Made by a program: the position numbers and the translations under genes
In this document: positions 15,321-23,366 of the stretch, in pieces
How the letters are laid out: each line of letters begins with the position of its first letter
How positions within the stretch are numbered: the first letter of the stretch is position 1
Notes under the pieces: model-generated
Told to the model about the DNA's origin: nothing
Database searches by the model: none
What the model saw: only the letters and a program-made list of their open reading frames with translations
NCBI GenBank assembly: GCA_016281555.1
Contig: JAEEIV010000033.1
Coordinates: forward strand, 1 to 64,000
Direction of reading: 5' to 3'
Source of the DNA: Lachnospiraceae bacterium
Lineage (GTDB): Bacteria; Bacillota; Clostridia; Lachnospirales; Lachnospiraceae
Length of the DNA stretch: 64,000 bases

Positions 15321-15536
15321 ATGGAATTTTTGAAACTCTTTGAAAGAAAAGTACCGGCAGAGGAGAAGACGGAGAAGAAGGACATCATCATCCTCGTTTC
15401 GGTCATTGCAGGAGCCGTGCTCATCGCCGCAGGGATCGCGTTCTTCGTTTACCGGTTGCTCTCGAAACGGGCGGAACTGGAATACGAGGAGTTTGACGAC
15501 GATCCGGAAAGCGACTTTTTTGAAGAAGAAGATTAA
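15321..15536 (+). CDS. Small single-pass membrane protein of unknown function
   Basis: The protein has 71 residues. Start ATG 15321 (MEFLKLFERK) follows AAAGGAG by 11 bases; an in-frame GTG at 15309 overlaps that site. The layout is a short basic/charged N-terminus (KVPAEEKTEKKD), one membrane helix (IIILVSVIAGAVLIAAGIAF) and a strongly acidic cytoplasmic or external tail (EYEEFDDDPESDFFEEED). No family is recognised. The codon use matches the neighbours and a terminator follows directly, so I consider it a genuine small gene. Confidence 0.75.
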   Translation: MEFLKLFERKVPAEEKTEKKDIIILVSVIAGAVLIAAGIAFFVYRLLSKRAELEYEEFDDDPESDFFEEED

Positions 15537-15544
15537 AAGAAGCG

Positions 15545-15579
15545 AGAACGGACCCGGAAACATCGGGCCCGTTCTTTTT
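15545..15579 (+). terminator. Rho-independent terminator
   Basis: AGAACGG-A-CCCG pairs with CGGG-C-CCGTTCT and is followed by five T. It lies just after the small membrane protein gene. Confidence 0.9.
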
Positions 15580-15627
15580 AAGATCGACAAAGCCCCATTC
15601 CACGGGGCGTGAAACGGAAGTAATCAA

Positions 15628-17010
15628 ATGAAAAAAGGTCAGATTTACCAGGGGGTCGCAGGGGAAATCAGGTTCCCGAATCAGACAAAGGTCGTGACGG
15701 AGGACGGAGAAGTCTGCACGGTATACAATGCGCTTCCCGGACAGAAAGTGGAGTTTCGCGTGGAGAAAGCGCGGAACGGAAATTACGAAGGCCGGCTGCT
15801 TCGCGTGATCGAAAAATCCGAAGAGGAGACCGCGAAGGACGTTTGTCCGCATTACGGCATCTGCGGCGGCTGCCTTTATCAGAGCCTGCCGTACACGCAC
15901 GAACTCAGGATCAAGGAACACCAGATCCGGCTGCTTCTCGACAAAATGGATCAGGAATACAAGTGGGAAGGCATCAAGGCGAGTCCCGAGACCGTCGGAT
16001 ACCGGAACAAGATGGAGTATTCCTTCGGCAATGAAGAGCAGGACGGGCCGCTCACGGTCGGTCTGCATCGCCGGAACGGGTTCTATGACATCGTTCCCGT
16101 GAAGGACTGCAGGATCGTGGACGAGGACTTCCGTATGATCCTGCTGATCACACAGTTATACTTCAGGACGCTCGGCGTGCCGTTCTATCATAAGATGCGG
16201 CACGAGGGCGTTCTTCGTCATCTTCTGGTCCGGAAGGGCCTCCGGACGGGCGAGATCATGGTCGGACTCGTGACGACTTCCGAACTGGATCCGGAGATCG
16301 CGAAGAAATACGCGGAGCATCTGCTCTCGATCAACCTTTCCGGAAAGATCGAGTCGATCCTGCATCTCATCAACGACCGTCCTTCGGACGTCGTGCAGGC
16401 CGATGAAGTCCGCATCCTGCACGGGCGGGACTATATTTACGAGGAACTGTTCGATCTCAGGTTCAAGATCACGCCCTTCGCATTTTTCCAGACGAACACC
16501 TACGGCGCGGAAGTGCTTTACGAAACGGTCCGCGGGTACCTCGGCACGACGAAGGACAAGGAGGTCTACGACCTCTATTCCGGAACGGGGACCATTGCCC
16601 AGGTGCTGTCGCCGGCCGCGAAAAAGGTGATCGGCGTGGAGATCGTGGAGGAAGCCGTGCAGGCCGCGAAGGACAATGCGAAGATGAACGGGCTCACGAA
16701 CTGCGAGTTTCTTTCGGGAGACGTCGGAAAGGTCATTGACGAGATCGAAGACAAGCCGGACCTCATCGTGCTGGATCCGCCGAGAGAGGGGATCCAGGAG
16801 AAGGCGCTTCGAAAGATCATTGCCTTCGGCGTGGACCGGATCGTGTACATTTCCTGCAAGCCGACGTCCCTCGTCAGGGACATCGCGATCATGCAGGAGG
16901 CGGGATACATTCTGGAACGGGCGTCCGCGGTCGACATGTTCGCGGGCACCCAGAACATTGAAACGGTGGCGGTGATGGCGAAGAGCCGGAACCGGGGCGT
17001 TCGCGCATAG
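15628..17010 (+). CDS. rlmD: 23S rRNA (uracil-C5)-methyltransferase, RlmD/TrmA family
   Basis: The protein has 460 residues. It uses SAM to methylate a uridine of 23S rRNA (or tRNA). The N-terminal TRAM-like barrel (about residues 1-60) is followed by iron-sulfur cysteines C73, C79 and C82 in CPHYGICGGC. The Rossmann methyltransferase core shows DLYSGTGTIAQ, VIGVEIVEEAV and LDPPREGIQ, and the catalytic cysteine lies in YISCKPTSL. The paralogues RlmD, RlmCD and TrmA are hard to separate, so rlmD is the family-level choice. It ends 20 bases before a lipase-like gene. Confidence 0.9.
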   Translation: MKKGQIYQGVAGEIRFPNQTKVVTEDGEVCTVYNALPGQKVEFRVEKARNGNYEGRLLRVIEKSEEETAKDVCPHYGICGGCLYQSLPYTHELRIKEHQIRLLLDKMDQEYKWEGIKASPETVGYRNKMEYSFGNEEQDGPLTVGLHRRNGFYDIVPVKDCRIVDEDFRMILLITQLYFRTLGVPFYHKMRHEGVLRHLLVRKGLRTGEIMVGLVTTSELDPEIAKKYAEHLLSINLSGKIESILHLINDRPSDVVQADEVRILHGRDYIYEELFDLRFKITPFAFFQTNTYGAEVLYETVRGYLGTTKDKEVYDLYSGTGTIAQVLSPAAKKVIGVEIVEEAVQAAKDNAKMNGLTNCEFLSGDVGKVIDEIEDKPDLIVLDPPREGIQEKALRKIIAFGVDRIVYISCKPTSLVRDIAIMQEAGYILERASAVDMFAGTQNIETVAVMAKSRNRGVRA

Positions 17011-17030
17011 GAAAGCGAAAGGAGTCAAAG

Positions 17031-17951
17031 ATGAGAGAAGAGTTTTTCATGCCGTCAAACGACGGGAAGACGAAGCTGCACGGGTACGTATGGAGGCCCG
17101 AAGGCGAGGTGAAGGCCGTATTGCAGCTGGTGCACGGCATGGTCGAGTACATCGGCCGCTATTCCGATTTCGCGGATGACCTGACGAAGCACGGGTTTGC
17201 CGTCATCGGGCACGACCATCTGGGCCATGGCCAGTCCGTGACGGACGAGTCGCGTCTCGGCTATTTCGCCGAAAAAGACGGAGATAAGATTGTGCTGGAA
17301 GACATGCATTCCGTTACCGGAAAGGGCAAGGAACTCTTCCCGGACGTGAAGCATTTCATTCTCGGGCACAGCATGGGTTCGTTCATGGTGCGTCGGTATC
17401 TTACGTTGTTCGGCACGGAAGTGGACGGCGCGATCATCATGGGCACCGGCTTCATCGCGGGCGCGCTCGCAGGGGTCGGCAAGACCATGTCGAAGCTGGT
17501 GAAAAGCACGAAGGGCGAGTTCCACCGGAGCAAGATGCTGACGGGGTTAGCGCTCGGCAGCAATAACAAACCGTTCGAGCCCGCGAGGACGCCGGTCGAC
17601 TGGCTGTCGAGAAATACCGAGAACGTGGACCGCTACGTGGCGGATCCGCTGTGCGGTTATCTGTTCACGGCGAGCGCCTACGTCGATTTCTTCACGGTGA
17701 TCGGAGACATCCAGAAGAAGGCGAACCTCGAGAAAATGCCGAAAGAACTGCCGATCCTCATCACTTCCGGCGAAGTGGATCCGGTCGGCGGAAAGAAGGC
17801 CTGCGAAAGCCTGAAGGCGCAGTACGACGAACTCGGGATGAAGGACGTCACGCTGGAACTTTATCCGGAAGACCGCCACGAGATCCTGAACGAGATCGAC
17901 CGCGACAAGGTCTACGAAAACATTGAAAAATGGCTGGAAAGCAAACTGTAA
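17031..17951 (+). CDS. Alpha/beta hydrolase, monoacylglycerol lipase-like
   Basis: The protein has 306 residues with a serine-hydrolase fold. LVHGMVEYIGRYSDFAD near residue 33 resembles the oxyanion-hole HG region of the lysophospholipase / monoglyceride lipase group, and GHDHLGHGQSV follows. The nucleophile elbow GHSMGSFMV lies near residue 109; the acid and His (SGEVDPVGG, EDRHEILNE) are in the usual late positions. No signal peptide is present, so it is cytoplasmic. AAAGGAG precedes the ATG by seven bases. It overlaps the next gene by one base (TAATG), so the two are translationally coupled; the true ester substrate is unknown. Confidence 0.88.
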   Translation: MREEFFMPSNDGKTKLHGYVWRPEGEVKAVLQLVHGMVEYIGRYSDFADDLTKHGFAVIGHDHLGHGQSVTDESRLGYFAEKDGDKIVLEDMHSVTGKGKELFPDVKHFILGHSMGSFMVRRYLTLFGTEVDGAIIMGTGFIAGALAGVGKTMSKLVKSTKGEFHRSKMLTGLALGSNNKPFEPARTPVDWLSRNTENVDRYVADPLCGYLFTASAYVDFFTVIGDIQKKANLEKMPKELPILITSGEVDPVGGKKACESLKAQYDELGMKDVTLELYPEDRHEILNEIDRDKVYENIEKWLESKL

Positions 17952-18778
17952 TGAAGAACCGGAATGAAATCAAGGCGGACGTGCTCGGAAGAGACGCCTC
18001 CGTACTGAAGGAGAAGAAACTCTGGCTCCTCGACATGGACGGAACGATCTATCTCGGGGAGCAGATCTTTCCCGAAACGCTCGGATTCTTGGCGAAGATC
18101 CGGGAAAACGGCGGTCGGTACATGATGCTGACGAACAATTCCTCGAAATCCGTGGACGTGTACTTGAAGAAAGTGCGGCGGATGGGGATCGAGGCCGGTC
18201 CCGGGGATTTCTTCACTTCGGTGCACGCGACGGCGCAGTACCTGAAGGCGCATCACGCGAAGGAACGGATCTATGCGGAAGGAACGCGTTCTTTTATTGA
18301 ACAGCTTCGGGAAGCGGGGCTCGACGTCACGGAGGAACTCGACAAGACCGCGACCGTCATCGTACTCGGCTTCGACACGGAAATGACGTTTGAGCGGATC
18401 AATCGGACGAGCGAGATGCTGACCGGATTCACCGGGACGTACATTGCCACGCATCCGGATCTGGTCTGTCCGACGGAGTACGGCATGGTCCCGGACTTGG
18501 GCTCCATGCTGATCGGCTTTAAAAACGCCACGGGACTGATGCCGAAGGTCATCGGGAAACCGGAGCCCGCCATGATCGAGGCGGCGATCGAAGCCGCGAG
18601 CTGCAGGAAAGAAGATGCCGTCATGGTCGGAGACCGGGTCTACACGGACATTGCCTCCGGCGTTAATGCCGGCATCACGACGATCGGCGTGCTCTCCGGC
18701 GAAGCGACGCTCGAAGAGATGATCGCCGCGGAAAAGAAACCTGATTTCATCTTCCGCAACGTGGGGGATATTCTTTAA
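17951..18778 (+). CDS. HAD-IIA family phosphatase (NagD-like)
   Basis: The protein has 275 residues. The ATG at 17951 overlaps the previous stop codon (TAATG); an in-frame ATG at 17930 would give seven extra residues. HAD motif I is LLDMDGTIYLGEQ, motif II is MLTNNSSKS, and the late motifs are GKPEP and MVGDRVYTDIASGVNAG. The C2-type cap and MLTNNSSKS are typical of the NagD / p-nitrophenylphosphatase group, which removes phosphate from sugar and nucleoside phosphates. The acid aspartates are intact. Confidence 0.9.
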   Translation: MKNRNEIKADVLGRDASVLKEKKLWLLDMDGTIYLGEQIFPETLGFLAKIRENGGRYMMLTNNSSKSVDVYLKKVRRMGIEAGPGDFFTSVHATAQYLKAHHAKERIYAEGTRSFIEQLREAGLDVTEELDKTATVIVLGFDTEMTFERINRTSEMLTGFTGTYIATHPDLVCPTEYGMVPDLGSMLIGFKNATGLMPKVIGKPEPAMIEAAIEAASCRKEDAVMVGDRVYTDIASGVNAGITTIGVLSGEATLEEMIAAEKKPDFIFRNVGDIL

Positions 18779-18799
18779 GCATTCTTTTCCCTCCGGGGA

Positions 18800-20611
18800 A
18801 TGAAAACGAAAGTTGGCTTTACTTTGATATTCGGGAAACACATCAACAGATACTATCTCAAATACGGCTGGATGCTGCTGCTCGGCGTACTGGCGCTCGT
18901 GGTCGTGGACTTCACGCAGCTCATCATACCGGAACTGTACCGCATGGTCATCAACGGCATGTCGACCGGGCAGGTGGAGTATCAGGGTACGATGACGGCG
19001 TTCGACATGGACTTTCTGCTCGACCGGATCTGTCTGCCGTTGCTCTTTGTCATCATCAGCATCGTGCTGGGGCGCTTTTTATGGCGCGTCGGATTTTTCG
19101 GTTCGGCCATCAAGGTAAACCGCGACCTCCGCGATCGCATGTTCTGCCACGCGACCACGTTGTCGCAGGAATACTACAGCGTGAACAAGGTCGGAAATCT
19201 TATGTCGCTGTTCACCAATGACCTCGAGACCGTCCGTGACTGCTTCGGCGAAGGCATTCTGACCTTTGTCGACGCGACGACGCTCGGAACCATGGCGTTC
19301 ATCAAGATGCTCCGGATGAATCCGCTGCTGACTTTATTCAGCATGGTGCCGATGGTCTTCATGTTCCTGCTTGCCCTTCTCGTCGGGACCCGCATGACGA
19401 AAAAGTGGGACGAGCGGCAGGCGAAGTTCTCCGATCTGTCCGATTTCTCGCAGGAATCCTTCTCCGGGATCGCCGTGATCAAGGCCTTCGCGAAGGAAGT
19501 GAAAGAACTGCACGCATTCCGGAAACTGAACAAGGAAAACGAAAAGGTCAACGTGGAGTACGTCCGCCTGTCCATGCTGATGGACGTGCTCATTGCCCTG
19601 TTCGTCGAGTCGGTCGTCGCCGTCATTCTGGGGTACGGCGGGTATCTGACTTACATCGGCACGTTCAACGGCGGCGAACTCGTGGAGTTCATCGGTTATT
19701 TCACGTCGATCATCTGGCCGATCATGGCGATCGCGATCCTGATCGAGCAGCATGCCCGCGGTTCCGCGTCGTTAAAGCGGATCAGCGCGTTCCTGGACGC
19801 GAAGGCGGAAGTGAAGGACGGCGAAAAGGCGGCAATGCACGAAGCCCCGGCGATCGGTGGGAAGATCGAATTCAAGCATTTGTCCTTCACCTATCCGGGC
19901 AGTTCCGTGGAAGTACTGCATGACGTCAGCTTCACGGTGGAGCAGGGCGAAAACGTCGGCATCATCGGCCGGACGGGATCAGGGAAAACCACGATCGTCG
20001 ACCTCATCACCAGGACGTACAACGTTCCGGACGGGATGCTCTTCGTGGACGGGATCGACGTCAATGAAATGCCGATCCACGAACTCAGAAAACACATTGC
20101 CTACGTGCCTCAGGACAATTTCCTCTTCTCCGAGACGATCAGCGAAAACATTGCCTTCGCGTCGGAGAACGACGACGATCTCGGGGCGATCGAACACGCC
20201 GCAAAACTGTCCGACGTGCACGATAACATCATGGAGTTCCCGGAGAAATACAAGACCGTGCTCGGCGAGCGCGGCGTGACGGTTTCCGGCGGACAGAAAC
20301 AGCGGATCTCCATTGCGAGAGCGCTCATGAAAAATGCGGAGATCCTGATCCTCGACGATTCGGTTTCCGCCGTTGACACGAAGACGGAAAAAACGATCCT
20401 GGACGGGTTGAAGGAGACCCGGAAGGGGATGACGACGCTGCTCATCGCGCACCGTGTCTCCACCGTGGAGCACATGGACAAGATCCTCTTCATGGAGGAG
20501 GGACGCGTGCTGGATACCGGGACGCACAGGGAACTTATGGAACGCTGCCCGGCCTACCGGGAGACCGTCGAGGCCCAGCGCCTCGAGGACGAGAGAAAGG
20601 AGCGTGGCTGA
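18800..20611 (+). CDS. ABC exporter half-transporter, subunit 1 (degenerate site)
   Basis: The protein has 603 residues. An N-terminal six-helix transmembrane domain (residues 20-320) is followed by the ATPase domain. Walker A IGRTGSGKTT lies near residue 390, signature VSGGQKQR near residue 494, and Walker B ILILDDSVSA near residue 518, where the usual catalytic Glu is Asp. The H-loop reads IAHRVS. Its partner starts two bases downstream. Family knowledge says heterodimeric exporters have one degenerate site, and the Asp in place of Glu here fits. The substrate (lipid, drug or peptide) is unknown. Confidence 0.92.
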   Translation: MKTKVGFTLIFGKHINRYYLKYGWMLLLGVLALVVVDFTQLIIPELYRMVINGMSTGQVEYQGTMTAFDMDFLLDRICLPLLFVIISIVLGRFLWRVGFFGSAIKVNRDLRDRMFCHATTLSQEYYSVNKVGNLMSLFTNDLETVRDCFGEGILTFVDATTLGTMAFIKMLRMNPLLTLFSMVPMVFMFLLALLVGTRMTKKWDERQAKFSDLSDFSQESFSGIAVIKAFAKEVKELHAFRKLNKENEKVNVEYVRLSMLMDVLIALFVESVVAVILGYGGYLTYIGTFNGGELVEFIGYFTSIIWPIMAIAILIEQHARGSASLKRISAFLDAKAEVKDGEKAAMHEAPAIGGKIEFKHLSFTYPGSSVEVLHDVSFTVEQGENVGIIGRTGSGKTTIVDLITRTYNVPDGMLFVDGIDVNEMPIHELRKHIAYVPQDNFLFSETISENIAFASENDDDLGAIEHAAKLSDVHDNIMEFPEKYKTVLGERGVTVSGGQKQRISIARALMKNAEILILDDSVSAVDTKTEKTILDGLKETRKGMTTLLIAHRVSTVEHMDKILFMEEGRVLDTGTHRELMERCPAYRETVEAQRLEDERKERG

Positions 20612-20612
20612 C

Positions 20613-22484
20613 GTGAGAGAGTATTATCCGCTTCTCGTCATCGGCGCAGTGGTCGGTTTCCTTTCCGCAGCCTTCCTGTTCGCCTACGGCATGATCAAAA
20701 ACAAGAAAGAGGAGATCGGGTTCGACCGGAACATGAAGGATTCCGAGATCCTGAAACGCCTCCTTTCGTATGCGAAGCCGTTCTGGAAACAGTACCTCGC
20801 GGTATTCTTCCTGATGCTGCTTTCGATCGCGTTTGACCTCATTTCACCCCGAATCATCGGCAATGTGGAAGAACTCGTGCAGCAGAAGTTCGAGATGAAC
20901 GCGCTCCTGTTCCAGGTCCTGTTCTACGTGGGCGTGCTGGTCGTTTCCCAGGGCGCCGCCTATCTGCAGGCCGTGATCCTGCAGAAAACGGGGCAGAGGA
21001 TCCTTTCGGCGATCCGTGAGGACCTCTTCATTCACATTGAAGGGCTGTCCCACAATCAGCTGAATCACATTCCGGTCGGAAAACTGGTAACGCGTGAGAC
21101 CAATGACACGAACGCATTGTCCATGCTGTTCACGAACATCCTCGTGACCATGGTGCGGTCCGTATTCATTCTGACGGGTCTCCTGGCGGCCATGTTCATG
21201 CTGAACCTCGAGCTGACGCTCATGGTGCTTTGTTTCGCGCCGTTTATCGTGCTTTTCACGATGATCTTCCGGAAGTTCTCGAGAAGAGCGTATCGGAAAG
21301 TGAAGGACGGCACGACGGACATCAATACGTTCCTGTCGGAAAACCTTTCGGGCATGAAGGTCATCCAGGTCTTCAACAACGAGGGCAAGAAGACGAAGGA
21401 ATTCCGGGAAAAGAACGAACGCCTGTACAAGGCGCATCGGCAGGAGATCGCCGTGTTTTCGATCTTCCGGCCGCTCGTTTACTTCCTCTACATTTCTTCG
21501 GTCCTCGCCTTGCTCTACCTCGGAGGCCGCGGATACATCAGAAATACGGAATTCATGGGACAGACGATCACGTCCGGCGTGCTCGTGGCGTTCTACTTCT
21601 ACATTCATACGTTCTTTGATCCGATCCAGCGGCTCGCGGAGACGTTCAACTGGCTGCAGTCGGCGTTGGCCTCTGCGGAAAAGATCTTTACGGTCATGAA
21701 CATGGAACCGGAGATCCGGAACGACCCCGATGCGGTTTCGCCGGAACACCTTCGCGGGGAGATCGAGTTCGATCACGTCTGGTTCGCGTACAAGGACGAA
21801 GACTGGGTGCTGAAGGACGTTTCCTTCCACGTGGATCCGAAGGAGACCGTGGCGTTCGTCGGGGCGACGGGCGCAGGAAAAACGACCATTCTCGCACTGG
21901 TCTGCCGGAATTACGACGTCCAGAAGGGCCGGATCCTCATTGACGGCATCGACGTCCGTAAGATCCGTGTGGAAACGCTCAGGAGTCATTTCGGTCAGAT
22001 GCTGCAGGACGTCTTCCTGTTCGCCGGGTCGATCCGCTCGAACATCGTTCTCAGGGAAGAATCGTTCACGGACGAAGAGGTCATGGAAGCCTGCCGCTAC
22101 GTGAATGCGGACCGCTTCATCGACCGCCTTCCGGACGGGCTGAACGAGGAAGTCCGGGAGCGCGGCAATAACTTCTCCGCAGGCGAACGGCAGCTTCTTT
22201 CCTTCGCACGGACGATCATTCATAAGCCCGACGTCATGATCCTGGACGAGGCGACTGCGAACATCGACACCGAAACCGAACAACTGATCCAGAATTCGCT
22301 GGAGAAGCTGATGAACGTCGGAACGATGCTGATCGTCGCACACCGTCTTTCCACGATCCAGCACGCAGACAAGATCATCGTCATGAATCACGGCGAGATC
22401 GTGGAAGAGGGCAATCACTTCGAACTGCTCGAAAAACGCGGGGCATATTATGAATTGTACAAGCTGCAGTATGAGGAAATGTAA
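20613..22484 (+). CDS. ABC exporter half-transporter, subunit 2 (catalytic Walker B)
   Basis: The protein has 623 residues. GTG 20613 is chosen over GTG 20604 because the AAGGAG at 20597-20602 is then ten bases away. After a leading membrane helix (LLVIGAVVGFLSAAFLFAY) come six transmembrane helices. The ATPase domain has Walker A VGATGAGKTT near residue 417, an unusual signature FSAGERQLL near residue 519, and a catalytic LDEATANID near residue 543. The Glu of Walker B is present here but not in subunit 1, while the signature is normal in subunit 1 and altered here. The pair therefore has one full and one degenerate nucleotide site. Confidence 0.92.
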   Translation: MREYYPLLVIGAVVGFLSAAFLFAYGMIKNKKEEIGFDRNMKDSEILKRLLSYAKPFWKQYLAVFFLMLLSIAFDLISPRIIGNVEELVQQKFEMNALLFQVLFYVGVLVVSQGAAYLQAVILQKTGQRILSAIREDLFIHIEGLSHNQLNHIPVGKLVTRETNDTNALSMLFTNILVTMVRSVFILTGLLAAMFMLNLELTLMVLCFAPFIVLFTMIFRKFSRRAYRKVKDGTTDINTFLSENLSGMKVIQVFNNEGKKTKEFREKNERLYKAHRQEIAVFSIFRPLVYFLYISSVLALLYLGGRGYIRNTEFMGQTITSGVLVAFYFYIHTFFDPIQRLAETFNWLQSALASAEKIFTVMNMEPEIRNDPDAVSPEHLRGEIEFDHVWFAYKDEDWVLKDVSFHVDPKETVAFVGATGAGKTTILALVCRNYDVQKGRILIDGIDVRKIRVETLRSHFGQMLQDVFLFAGSIRSNIVLREESFTDEEVMEACRYVNADRFIDRLPDGLNEEVRERGNNFSAGERQLLSFARTIIHKPDVMILDEATANIDTETEQLIQNSLEKLMNVGTMLIVAHRLSTIQHADKIIVMNHGEIVEEGNHFELLEKRGAYYELYKLQYEEM

Positions 22485-22542
22485 GGATTTGCAAGGCTTT
22501 TGCGAGATTGTTCCGGCAGTTCACAAAGAATTCACAAAATAA

Positions 22543-22569
22543 TTAGCACTCACCTCTTGACAGTGCTAA
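22543..22569 (+). promoter_or_regulatory. CIRCE element (HrcA operator)
   Basis: TTAGCACTC, a 9-base spacer and CAGTGCTAA; the consensus second half is GAGTGCTAA, so one base differs. It overlaps the -35 box of the hsp20 promoter, which would let HrcA block transcription until heat stress. Confidence 0.93.
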
Positions 22570-22584
22570 CAATCGTGCTATAAT
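22557..22584 (+). promoter_or_regulatory. Promoter of hsp20
   Basis: A perfect TTGACA and a perfect TATAAT are separated by 16 bases, and both boxes overlap or adjoin the CIRCE element. Confidence 0.93.
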
Positions 22585-22661
22585 GAAGGCGTCCAAAGGG
22601 AAAAACCCGGAGGACGCCGAAATTATTATTACGGGTGCCGAAAGGCAGAAGGAGGTATATC

Positions 22662-23102
22662 ATGTTATTCCCGAGTATTTTTAACAGAGATTTTGTGGAT
22701 CCGTTTGATGAGTTTGAGAGAAAGTTTTCCGGACAGAGAGCGCACGATCTCATGAAGACCGACGTGAAGGAAAACGACGAGGGCTTCATCGTGGAGATCG
22801 ACCTTCCGGGATTCTCGAAAGATGAGATCCAGCTGTCCTTGGAGGAAGGGTACCTGACCGTGTCCGCTTCGAAGGAAGAGAAGAAGGAAGAGAAGGACGA
22901 GAAGAACGGCAGATATCTTCGGAGAGAGCGTTACATGGGCGCCTGCTCGAGAACGTTTTACGTCGGCGAGGATCTGACTGAGGAAGACATCAAGGCCGGC
23001 TTTGAAAAAGGCGTGCTGACCGTGAACATTCCGAAAAAGGAAGAGAAACCGAAGGTTCCTGAGAAGAAGTACATCGCCATCGAAGGCAAAGACGAGAAGT
23101 AA
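22662..23102 (+). CDS. Hsp20/alpha-crystallin family small heat-shock protein
   Basis: The protein has 146 residues. ATG 22662 follows AGGAGG closely; translation would start MLFPSIFNRDFVDPF. A central alpha-crystallin domain spans residues 35-135: KTDVKENDEGFIVEIDLPGF, then LSLEEGYLTVSASK, then FYVGEDLTEEDIKAGFEKGV, ending in the typical GVLTVNIPKK. Small heat-shock proteins hold unfolding proteins as an ATP-independent chaperone. The regulation is readable: the CIRCE operator overlaps its sigma-A-like promoter, so HrcA likely represses it. A linker with many Lys/Glu (KEEKKEEKDEKN) lies in the middle of the domain. Confidence 0.95.
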   Translation: MLFPSIFNRDFVDPFDEFERKFSGQRAHDLMKTDVKENDEGFIVEIDLPGFSKDEIQLSLEEGYLTVSASKEEKKEEKDEKNGRYLRRERYMGACSRTFYVGEDLTEEDIKAGFEKGVLTVNIPKKEEKPKVPEKKYIAIEGKDEK

Positions 23103-23147
23103 GTATTCCGGAGTCTTTTCCGAAAAACTCTGCTAATCAGTAAAAAT

Positions 23148-23348
23148 CGGTCATGCCCGGCGAAGCGGCATGGATGTCCTGCGGGGGACTTACGCAGCGT
23201 CGGTTCTTAGTGAAACGAGCACATCGTGCGAAGTTGAACTTAGAATCCGCTACGCGAGATTTGGCAAGATCACGAAGTGATCGTGCCGATACCTTGAAGC
23301 GCGAGCGGTCCCCGAAAGGATATACCATGCGCGAGCCGGGCATGACCG
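23148..23348. other. Folded intergenic element B: 201 nt, closed by a 14-bp perfect inverted repeat
   Basis: Terminal stem CGGTCATGCCCGGC (23148-23161) pairs with GCCGGGCATGACCG (23335-23348). It continues as GCATGG-ATGTCC (23168-23179) with GGATAT-A-CCATGC (23318-23330), then GGGGAC/GTCCCC (23184-23189/23308-23313). Two inner arms follow: one at about 23197-23255, tipped by GCAC/GTGC, and a hairpin GGCA-GATCAC-GAA-GTGATC-TGCC (23263-23287). A 108-codon open frame runs through it, but it is a by-product of the palindromic sequence with no ribosome binding site. It lies between convergent hsp20 and the ceramidase-like gene. It could be a structured RNA or a mobile inverted-repeat element. Confidence 0.75.
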
Positions 23349-23366
23349 GTTTCTATTACAGCAAGT

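Noticed and set aside
20844..22418. 524-codon minus-strand frame opposite ABC subunit 2
   Set aside because: It is a mirror of a well-supported gene, rich in His, Arg, Asp and Val as expected from antisense of this codon usage, with no ribosome site.
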